This document shows positions 1 through 11,500 of a stretch of 64,000 nucleotides of DNA, piece by piece (within the stretch, counting starts at the first letter, position 1; each line of letters begins with the position of its first letter). The translations under genes and the position numbers were made by a program. The notes under the pieces are model-generated. The model was given only the letters and a program-made list of their open reading frames with translations. It did not search any database and was not told the DNA's origin. Source of the DNA: Strongylocentrotus droebachiensis (Eukaryota > Echinodermata > Echinoidea > Camarodonta > Strongylocentrotidae). The stretch covers positions 434,001 to 498,000 of the forward strand of contig JAVYIG010000604.1 of assembly GCA_035222895.1 (NCBI GenBank), given 5' to 3'.

Positions 1-172
1 TGTAGGTAAACAGCCTTGCATAAGAATATACATTTTCACTAGATTTCATATCAGGTATTCAACCCGTGAGGTTTACAGGTCCAGTCAACGCTTAATTTGC
101 TTTACACCTCTAAACTGATCGGTATCACTCTAAATGATAGCAATATCGAGGAAAGTCGCATACGATGCTGCA
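1..172 (+). repeat. First copy of duplicated intronic block (partner 2868-3026)
   Basis: Direct repeat partner of the block upstream of kringle 3. Its sequence diverges after about base 172. Its presence to the left of kringle 1 shows that gene A intron sequence continues to the window edge. Confidence 0.85.
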
Positions 173-638
173 AGCGCCCTCTCAAGTATGAAACTACCTA
201 TAATGCATTCCACCCTTTTGTAAATGTTAGCCGGGTTGACAATAATAAAACATAGTCGAAACGAGAATCCTGATAATTCATTTATTTAAGCTACAACACG
301 AACTTTATCTAGCCATGGCCTTAACATAATCGATAAAAATGTTTTTATCTTTGTCCAAGGGTGCCAGGAAATTCCTTGAATTTATGGTTGAATTAGTTCC
401 TGTTTAAAACATTCATCAATTCACATCCCCATGTCCAGATGTCATTAAAATACAATCTAAAATCAAAACACACCCATGGATTACTTCAAACAGTGTATAA
501 AATAAAATGAATGAAGAATAGAGTGTGTCCTTATTCCTCAACCTTTGGATCCATTAATCAGTTCCGAAGTTACAGGTGGCATTATTAGACTTGCCACCTG
601 ACATAAGGGGACGAAGAATAAGGGCAGCAAGGGAAGAG

Positions 639-673
<35 letters not shown>

Positions 674-1226
674 AAGGGGGGGGGGGTGGAGAGATCGAGA
701 GAGAGGGAGAAAGGAGAAAGGGGTAAGGGGCAACGTGGAAAGAAGACGATATGCCATCCGCCTCTTACTCGCCGGGCAACCTAAAGCTAGTACACTTTGA
801 TCAAACGAACGAGGTACTAATACCTGAGTATTGGGATATGTGGGGAGGAACCTATTATGGATGTCTGCCGGGGCCGATTTGCTGCATGTTGATTTAAAAG
901 GACTCCAAAATATGTTTTATTTTCCAGAGCTATTTTACATTGTACCCGTATTATCCAGCAGATCGACCTTGAAGTGGTCTCTAGGAGACATGTCACTCGA
1001 TCTTTGTTAATTAATATGTATGCTAATTAATTACCCTGCAAGTCTCCAAGTGCGAAAGCCTTTCTTAGCTTTTATCAATAAGTTTCCTGTAAGGTGTATG
1101 GTATCTTCCAGAAAACAATGGGCTAACTATCATAGTACCAAATATTTTGAAAAGATTGCTGTGAAAATTTTCGAACCCCGATTCTGTATTTTTTAAATTC
1201 ATAATGACTTTGATCTTAATGTACAG
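173..1226. other. Intron of gene A, no exon seen
   Basis: No exon with kringle, SRCR or CUB residues and no signal-peptide exon was found on either strand. The stretch contains a purine-rich GA/GGGG microsatellite (about 638-690); Ser/Leu/Pro-rich open frames opposite it are artefacts of that repeat. The acceptor of kringle 1 ends this stretch. Confidence 0.7.
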
Positions 1227-1511
1227 GAACGCCTGCCTGTAAGCTTGATCCTACAGGGGTCAACTACAGAGGGAACGTATCTCAGACGTTATCTGGTCGC
1301 ACCTGTCAACAATGGACCTCGCAGCACCCCCACAATCACAGGAGGACCCCCTCTGAATACCCCGATACAGGGCTTGGAGCACATAATTATTGCAGAAACC
1401 CAGACAATGTCTTCACTGCTTGGTGCTATACCACTGACCCTGAGGTTAGATGGGAGTATTGTGCTGTAGGTGACTTTGACCCAGAGTGTTCCACCACTCC
1501 TCTAGCTGGAG
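1227..1511 (+). CDS. Gene A exon: kringle 1
   Basis: A 285-base phase 1-1 exon, acceptor AG at 1225-1226 and donor GTAAGT right after 1511. It carries all six kringle cysteines plus the family signatures YRGN, TCQQW, HNYCRNP and AWCYTTDP. Eight residues separate the fifth and sixth cysteines, as in kringles 2 and 3. The phase-1 start needs one base from an exon upstream of the window, so this is not the first coding exon. Confidence 0.93.
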
Positions 1512-4500
1512 GTAAGTTAATAAATGGCGTCTTTAATCCTGAATTAGATGCACCCAGAAAGCTTCCTTGAAGTTGCCAGGGTGTCCAGGTCGGAATTATA
1601 GTTTTTGTATATTTATTTGTTTCGACCAACATTTTCTTGTAAGCAAATGTTAAGAAAAGCAAAGTTTTACCCACGACTTTAAGCCATTATATAATTATAA
1701 TTAAGAGCCATTCAGAGGATGACATTAATTGACAATTACTGAGTTCACTTGGTCCAAGCCATACAGTCAAAGACTACATTTCTACCCACTGAGCTATAGA
1801 CGTATTTTCTTGATTGATTGGCAAACCGGACTAGCTGGCGACCAAAGTAAGTTAGCTGTAATGAAGCATAGGTAATTACAGCTAAGTTAAGGTTAGGAAA
1901 TAAGAGGGCGATCTGTTTAGCTAGTGGATGGGAGTTATATGTGATAATCATGATGCTGGCAAACTGTAGATGCAGGCCGAAAGATCAGTTGGATCCCCGG
2001 CCTCAATAAAACAAAACATTTCTAGATACTAAAATAGATGACAAAGTCATTATTATGATTAGGATGCGATGCTAAAATGCGTGAATGAAGATCGAATGCT
2101 ACATAATTGGGTTCCATGGATTTTTCTCAAAAAGACGAAATGATCAAAAGTGAAGTCTGTAGACTGTTGTAAGTATAGCATCATCAAATTATAATGTCTT
2201 CTGATTGACCGGTGCGCCCTTTTACCCCTGTTCCACTTCACCCCTCCCATGTTGCCGATTTTACATTTGCTGTTTGTGTTCTAACCCCTAAACATGATTT
2301 TAATAGGACGTTCAGAGTGCTACTTGTTATCAAACGCAACTGACTACAGAGGAAATATATCGGTGTCCCGAAATGGCCATACATGTCAGCAGTGGAGCTT
2401 CCAGACACCTCATGAGCACAATTACGCCCCTTCTGACTACCCCAATGATGGTCTTGGTGACCACAATCTCTGCAGGAATCCAGGGGGAAGTGGTGACATG
2501 GTTTGGTGCTATACGACTTCCCCTACTCGCTGGGAGTTCTGCAACATCGGAGTGCCCCGTGAAAATTGCAACGAAGAAACGACTACTGCAGAAACAACAA
2601 GTGTTCCTACTCCTCTGACTCCTGAAACAGGTAAGACATATACAAGTAAAGGTAATCTTGCAGGTGGAGATCAGCTTTGAATATGCTAACTTAACCCTGA
2701 TCTATTCCCATGTTATTTTATATACTTATATAGAACAGTGATTTCTTTTTATAATGATATCGCATCATGCAGAGACTCCAACTCTCTCACTCTTGACTGA
2801 ATTACAGTACAAATCATATTTTCATCCTCATATACATCCCCTTATACACGTGAAAAGAGAGTAGGGATGTAGGTAAACGGCCTTGCATAAGAATATACAT
2901 TTGTTTCACTAGATTTCATACTAGGTATTCAACCTGTGAGGTTTACAGGTCCAGTCAACGCTTAATTTGCTTGACACCTCTAAACTGATCACCCTAAATG
3001 ATAGCAATATCGAGGAAAGTCGCATGATGAGAACTTTGAGAAATTTAGAAATAAAATGCCTGGATATAATTTTTGTCTTCTTCATTTTGAAAGCTACCAC
3101 CACAGGATCTCCAGAGTGCCAGCAGGACCCATCAGGGGCCACCTACAGAGGGGAGGTGTCTCACACGGTTTCTGGACGTACCTGTCAGAAGTGGACCGTC
3201 CAAGTACCCCATGAACACAACGGGACACCGGATAGGTACCCTAACAGCGGGTTGGGAGACCACAACTATTGCAGAAATGTGGGGGCTTCCTCCTTCACTG
3301 CATGGTGCTACACTACCGATTCAGACAAGCGATGGGAGTACTGCCCTGTCGGCAGCTATGATCCCGAATGCATGGCAAATACAACATCGAGTGAGTTTCA
3401 AAAGTCTCAAAATACATTCTTCACTCTAAAGGCTCGCTCACTTGTGACGCGCAGTAAACGTAACAGGCAGGTGTGATATTACTGAACAGTGGGTGTGAGA
3501 ACAAAAGGCCTCTGAGCATATTCAAGCAGTAAATGTTTATCTGTGTTATAAGATAAAGGACTGTAAAGCACACCTCACTTGTGCTATTTCTTTGCAACAG
3601 TAATTTGTGATTTACTGCATCATATGGAAACAAGGCTAAATGAGCTATTCCAACCCATTTATAATGATAAATGGGTTTATAACACTACGATTAAACAAGA
3701 TAATGTCTTGTTTGATTTCACCATTCCCAACCTTAGGCCCAAGTGACTGCTACACCAATCCCTATGCAACGGACTACCGTGGGACCATCAGCGTGACTCG
3801 CAGTGGTTATACGTGCCAGGCCTGGACTTCTCAGTATCCCCATGGGCACAGCAGGACCCCAATAGAATACCCAAATACTGGTATCGGGGAGCACAACTAC
3901 TGCCGCAACCCTGACACCTCAGACATGGCCTGGTGCTATACAACTGATCCCAACGTCACATGGGAGTACTGCAGTATAGGAATCACACAAGAGGTACATG
4001 ATGATTATATTCTCTTTATTTGTTCCAAGAATGCTTAAATTAGCAGGCACAGAGTTTGTACAGATTAATGATTTATAACTATGCATTATTTGAGGGGTTT
4101 GAACAAATAGCAACTTTTAAGAGATCAACTGTGGGGTTTAGCAATTCTGTCATATAATTTTTCCATTTAAAGCATACAGTGAATTGAAAGATAATACATG
4201 TATAATTATGACACTACAGTATTTACAATCTGTATGTAAAACTTAGGCTAATTTCGTCATTGTCATTCTCCTTTACCGAACCTTACAGAAGGGTGCACCC
4301 AAAGGAGAATAGCAATTATGTACCTATACATCCTTTAACTTTTTATATGCCACTCAAATAATCTCCCTGTGCCACCTTGTATTTATCATGTACCCAATGT
4401 TTAACTATTATCTGACTGTTTCTAGTGCAAGATTAAAATTCGGTATTAAAAAGGGTTGTCATGGAGCTAAGAAAGACTAGAAATGGGTCATTTTTCAAAG

Positions 4501-7500
4501 TCACTTGTTTCGGAAAGCCATCTTTCCACCAATTTCTGCCTATTGCTTTGAGCAAAATTGCATGTATGGCGAATGAGTGATCATCCAAAGAGGCAAAGAA
4601 AGCAAGCAAATTGTGAAAATTCTGTTCTGCCAATAGCAATGTGAAGAAGAACAGACTACACCCTCTCTCGCACCAACCAGTATGACAGACATTGTCCGTC
4701 TGAGCAAGGGTCCTAATTCTTGGACCGGACGTGTTGAGATCAACATCGACGGCGAATGGGGAACTATCTGCGATGACCTTTGGGGTCTGGATGAAGCCAG
4801 CACTGTGTGCAGGATGCTTGGGTACCGAGAGGGCGCCATACGGGCCAGCGTAAGGGCAGAATTTGGGTCGGGCTTGCCTACGGTACCAATCTGGCTTGAC
4901 AATGTTGATTGCTTGGTCCCTTGGGATAACATCCTTGAGTGTCAACATGATGATATTGGAGTACACAATTGTCAGCATTCCGAGGATGCCGGTGTTGAGT
5001 GCAAGCCAAACGAAGGTGCGTATGTATGTTCACAATACAGTCCGGCAGCGATTTCAAATACTGCCACCATGCATATCTTGCCATCATATTTCTGTTTCCC
5101 AGTATCTATAGCCAAAGATATAGAACCTAAGAGCCACGCCTTTGATCTACGCCATGTCCCTCTCAGAACATGAATCATGCAGTATTTCACAGCTCAGTTA
5201 GGTTGCCCACACCCACTTTCTCTTGCGCATAGTTGCCGTGCATCTCCAAGTATGCCGTGCATCCCTAGGACATCGCCCCAGACTTCCTCAGTGGCAGTTA
5301 TTGGACATTTTCTTCTTCTTCTTGAAAACCCATGGCTGGATTTTAAACCAAACTTTGTAGGAATCATCTGCATGAAAGGGAGATCTAAAGTTGTTCAAAT
5401 GGGGTATATGCCCTTAAGGCAATAATGTAATACAAATAGTAGTAGTAGTAGTAGTAGTAAAAGTAGTAGTAGTAGTAGCATATCATTTTGGTCTCTCTCA
5501 TATCCTTTCATATGCAGAAGCTAGTGAGACTACTATCTCATCTATCACAGCCTCAAACACAGCCTCCTCCGAGCAGATGACACAGGTACACTCAAATGGT
5601 GAGAGTTTTGAACATGTTAATATCCTGATTGACTTTGCATGATATATGTCATTATTATTATGATCATTATTATTAATATTGTAGTAGTAGTTGTCGGAGC
5701 AGAAATTGTAGTAGTAATAGTAGAAACAGAAATAGTAATAATAGTAGTAGTAGTAGTACTAGTAGGAATAGTAATAGTAGTAGTAGAAGTTTAAGAAGTA
5801 ATATCAGTTATAGTAGTAGAAGTAGTAATATTAATATTAGGAGTAGTAGGAGTAGTAACAGTAGAAGTGGTAGTAGTAATAGTAGTAGAAATATTAGTAG
5901 TTATAGTAGTAGAAATATAAGTAGTAATAGTAGAAGTAGTAGTAGTAGTAGTAATAGTAGTAGTTGTAGCAGTAGTAGTAGTAGTAGTAGTAGTAGATCA
6001 TTTGGGTCTTTGAAACTTCCATAGCCTCTTTCATATCCCTTCATATGTAGAAGCTGGTGAGACTACTATCCCATCTATCACAGCCTCAATCACGGCCTCC
6101 TCCGAGCAGATAACTCAGGTACACTCAAATGGTAAGAGTTATGAACATGTTATCATCTTGATTGACTTTGCATAATCAAATTAATTGAATACACGTGTTG
6201 GACCTTTGTTGTTTTTAGGCCTAGATGCTATTCATTTAAATATAAAGTGACAGTTTTTTTCGTAGCTGTCTACTGCGTCATATCCTAGCAAGCCTTTCTT
6301 TAAGCAATTGCTAAATATCAACTTTCAAGTATTGACTTTTTATTTGGAAAGGTTAATTGTTTTATTGTTAGATTAGGTATGAAATTATATCCCATGGGAA
6401 TACACTTTATAACGAGGTTACTTGTTTCTGTTTCACTAGATGTGTAGCCATTTTTTAGTCTCAACTTAAATGTTTAGGGTCGAAACAAAGGTGTTTAATT
6501 TCGTAGGGACAGCATTTCTATTTGTGATCACTAAAATAAGATGAGTGTACATTTGTATGCTATTGGAATCTTGAAATTCCTGTATCTAATACAGCGATCT
6601 TAATATTTCAAAAATTATTAACTGTCTTGATGTTTGCCTAATTTCGTTCAAACATTTCTTATAAGTTTCTCTGGTTCATGGTACGTCTCATACTTAATTT
6701 ATTCAGGTGCGTTATCTGCCTATCTAAGTAGAAAATGTACCCTCTTACCATAAATAATGCTTGATCCTTTCAGCTGGTAGCTGCAGAGTTATGGAATAAA
6801 TTACCTAGTCATTTTAAGCAGGTTGATACAGAAGAAAATATCAAGAGTCTCTTAAAGACACATTTTTTCGTTTGTTAAAAAAGTACAATGTTATGACAAA
6901 GCAGTTTTTTTTTCCTTTTCTCTTTTCTGAGCGCATAGGGACTTTATTTTTGTGATATACATAGGAATGGTTTATTATTATTATTATTGATTATGAACCC
7001 TTAAACAACGTACAAACATGTTAAATTATATTCAAGGAGGAAATTTCGCTCTTCAAGACGGAGACAGTCTGTACATCTCTTCCCCCAACTACCCTGCCAA
7101 CTACGATTCCACCACCATTGTTCTATGGGTCATCAACATGCCGGAGGACTGCTCTCTGGTTCTTAGTGTCCTCAGCTTTTTCACTGAGAAATTTTATGAT
7201 GCGCTGACCGTAAGCAGTGAATCAGGAGCTGATCAGTCGGTTGTGCTAATTGACAGATTTTCAGGTCATCTGGTCCCGTTCGACAGAACTTATGCTCCGT
7301 CAACGGTAATGCAAATCCGATTCATTGCTGATAATACTGTAGTGTATCAAGGATTTAGAGCAGAATTAAGAGCTTCTTGCAGTGCAGGTAAACAAATTGA
7401 GCTTTTATATTATCATTGTTATTATTATCAATATTGATATTCTTATTTTGTTGTTATTGTAGTAGTAATCGTAGTACTAATGGACGTAGGGCCAGTAGTT

Positions 7501-7756
7501 GTAGTAGTAGTAGTAATAATAGTAGTAGTTGTAGTAGTAATAGTAGTAGTAGTATTAGTAGTAAATCATTGGGGTCTTTGAAACTTTCATAGCCTCTTTC
7601 ATTTCCCTTCATATGCAGAATCTGTTGAGACTACCTCATCTATCACAGCCTTAAACACAGCCTCCTCCGAGCAGCTAACACAGGTACACTCAAATGGTAA
7701 GAGCTATTAACATGTTATCATTTTGATTGACTTTGCATGATATCCTTTATTAATAA

Positions 7757-7795
<39 letters not shown>

Positions 7796-8468
7796 GTAGT
7801 TGTAGTATTAATAGTAGGTAGTAGAAGTAAAAGTAGTATTACTAGTAGAAGTAGTAGGAGTAGTAATATTAGTATAAGTAGTAAAACGAGTAGTAGTAAC
7901 AGTTGCAGTAATAGTTGTATCAGTAGTAATATCAGTATTAGAAGTAATAGTAATTGTAGCAGTAGTAGTAGAAGTAGTAGGAGTAGTAATATTAGTATAA
8001 GTAGTAAAACGAGTAGTAGTAACAGTTGCAGTAATAGTTGTATCAGTAGTAATATCAGTATTAGAAGTAATAGTAATTGTAGCAGTAGTAGTAATAATAG
8101 TAGTAAAGTAGTAGAAGAAATAGTTGCAGTAATAGTTGTATCAGTAGTAGTAGTAGTAGTAGTAGTAGACCAGGTAGTAGTAGTAATAAACGAAGTAGAA
8201 GGAGTAGTAATATTAGTAGTAGTAGTAGTAATAGTAGTAGTTGTAGTAGTAGAAGTAGTAGTAGTAGTAGTAGATCATTTCGGTCTTTGAAACTTTCATA
8301 GCCTCTTTAATATCCCTTCATATGCAGAAGCTGGTGAGACTACTATCCCATCTATCACAGCCTCAAACACAGCCTCCTCCGAGCAGATAACACAGGTACA
8401 CTCAAATGGTAAGAGCTATTAACATGTTATCATTTTGATTGACTTTGCATGACATCTTTTATTAATAA

Positions 8469-8518
<50 letters not shown>

Positions 8519-11500
8519 GATAGTAGTTGTAGTATTAATTGTAGGTAGTAGAAGTAAAAGTAGTATCACTAGTAGAAGTAGCAGTAGTAGTAATAATAGT
8601 AGTAAAGAAGTAGAAGAAATAGTTGCAGTTATAGTTGTATCATCAGTAGTAGTAGTAGTAGTAGTAATAAACGAAGTAGAAGGAGTAGTAATATTAGTAT
8701 AAGTAGTAGTAGTAGAAGAAGTAGTAATAGTAATAGTAGTAGTTGTAGTAGTAGTAGTAGTAGTAGTAGTAGATCATTTGGGTCTTTGAAACTTTCATAG
8801 CCTCTTTAATATCCCTTCATATGCAGAAGCTGGTGAGACTACTATCTCATCTATCACAGCCTCAATCACAGCCTCCTCCGAGCAGATAACTCAGGTACAC
8901 TCAAATGGTAAGAGCTATTAACATGTTATCATCTTGATTGACTTTGCATAATCAAATTAATTGAATACACGTATAGGACCTTTGTTGTTTGTAGGCCTAG
9001 ATGCTATTCATTTAAATATGAAGTGGCAGTTTTTTCGTAGCTGTCTACCGCCTCATATCCTAGCAAGCCTTTCTTCGAGCGATTGCTAAATATCAACTTT
9101 CAAGTATTGACTTTTTATTTGTAAAGGTTTATTGTTTTATTGTTAGATTAGGTATGAAATATATCCCATGTGAATACCCTTCATAATGAGGTTACTTCCT
9201 TCTGTTTCACTAGAAAGGTAGCGATTTTTTAGTCTCAACTCAAACTTTGAGTGTCGAAGGAAAGAAGTTTATTTAGCGGGGACAGCATTTCTATTTATGA
9301 ACACCAAAATTGGACAAAGTACATTTTTATGCTATTAGAATCTTGAAATTTTTGTATCTAATACAGTGATCTCAATTTTCAAAAATGATTAATTTTCTTG
9401 ATGTTTGCCTAGTTTCTTTCAAACATTTCTTATAAGTTGCTCTGGTTCATGGGTACGTCTAATACTTCATTTACTCAGGTGTGTTATCTGTCTATCTAAG
9501 TAGCAAATGTACCCTCTTACCATGAAGAATGTTTGATTATAATCCCTTCAATAACGTACAAACATGTTGAATTATATTTCAAGGAGGTAATTTCGCTCTT
9601 CAAGACGGAGACAGTCTGTACATCTCTTCTCCCAACTACCCTGCCAACTACGATTCCAACACCAATGTTCTATGGGTCATCAACATGCCGGAGGATTGCT
9701 CTCTGGTTCTGAGTGTCCTCAGCTTTGAAACTGAGAACTCATATGACGTGCTGCTCGTAAGCAGTGAATCAGAAGCTGATCAATCGGTTGTGCTAATTGA
9801 CAGATTTACAAGTCATATGGCGCCGTTCAACAGAACTTATGCTCCGTCAACGTTAGTGCGTATCCGATTCATGGCTGATAGTTCTGTAGTGTATCAAGGA
9901 TTTGAGGCAGAATTAAGAGCTTCTTGCAGTGCAGGTAAGCAAAATGAGCTTCGATTTGTTTTCTTCATCGTTTTATTATCATTGTTATTATTATCAATAT
10001 TGTTATTTGTATTATAATCATTAATTTGTTAAGAGGTCAACTGATATGAACTTTCAAGGTTTTAGCCTTAACATCATGATATGTCAAGAACCACTTAAGG
10101 TACAAACTTTAAACTTAATAGCATGCATTACGACAGTGAAATTACATGATTAGACTTCGGGATGTCTGGTCAAAAGTGAAGGTCGTAAAAAGATCAACTG
10201 ACATAACAGGCTGTTTGTTAACAAAACGTTATTATTTCAAGAATAATTCAAGCCATGATTTTAAATGAGTTTATTAATGAAGTGCGTGATCAACACATAC
10301 TGGAACCTGTAATATGACAATGGAAGCTCGTGGTCATAAATACTTCTATTGTAAAATGTATATTTTTATCCACTTTATATATGCATGCTCCTGTACCTCA
10401 TTTCAGAATAACACCGATTTATCTATTTTGTACAGAAACAACAACTGCAAGACAGACAACAAGACAGACTACACAAGATTATAATGGTAAGAGTTGATGT
10501 GAGTTTATTTGAAAGAAACTTCCTTCAGGTAATTACTCAGAACTTCTACACAGAATTTAGAAATTGTGCCTAAAACATCGATCTACATTTAATGCATTTT
10601 TATCCCTTATTCATAAAATATTTGTCTTGTCTGATAGGGCAGAACAGGGTGTTCAAAAGTTTTAAACAGAATTTCAAATGTTCATTGTTAATGTTAAATA
10701 TGGTTTTGTTGGATGCACAAAACCTTTCCTCGATATTTCATATTTTATATATTGCCTCAATCATATAGCAGAGAAAAGAACATCGTGACACTTTATTAAG
10801 TCATTGTTTAAATGCACAGAGGGCTACCAGTTCATATCATTATCAAATAATCATCTTGTTACATCTTTATCTTATAAATATTTCAAAACGGAAAATAGAG
10901 GGCTCTATAGATCTTCACACACACAGACGCACATAGTTTGCAAGAATCTTCAGTCAATTGAAGGAGGCAGACTTAATCAGAATAATAAGAAGAAGAGAAG
11001 ATGCAACAATCACGTTTGCATCTCACTGGTCAAAGGACAACAATTACTCTTCAAATTACCCTGCAGCATATCCACCTGGACAAGGTGTCATATTTGTCTT
11101 GTCTATTTAAGTCATTTAAGAATGACTATTCCATGATCGTACTGATGGTCAGAGCCATCTATACACAAAGTTTGGCCAACCCGCTTCGAGTTGGACACAC
11201 TATGGCGACTACTGATTTGTTGGGCAAGCACAAAACAAAATAATATACGCCATGTTGTGACCCAGTGAAACCAAGTTGGCCAAACTATGTGTATAGATGG
11301 CTCTGCTGATGGTAATACAAGTACTCCCTCTAACACTAGTTTACCCAACTCATATATTTCTTTTTTTATTCAATATATCTTTCTTGTATTTATCACCAGA
11401 TTTGACTAGTGAAGCACCATGGACCATTGGTGAGAATGTGGATTCTACAGGTATGATAATGATTGATTGTGCAACGTGCTATGGAGACATATCAGTGTCA

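Noticed and set aside
554..757. 67-codon minus-strand frame
   Set aside because: Most of it is a translated GA-rich repeat inside a gene A intron.
4433..4978. 181-codon minus-strand frame opposite SRCR1
   Set aside because: Shadow of the SRCR1 exon on the other strand; no family motif.
8517..8702. Val/Ser-rich frame between linker exons
   Set aside because: Translated AGT microsatellite, ended by chance stops.
10804..11243. Possible extra exon between L6 and L7
   Set aside because: Two overlapping frames lack domain motifs, have no phase-1 splice borders, and run into the MITE at 11150.
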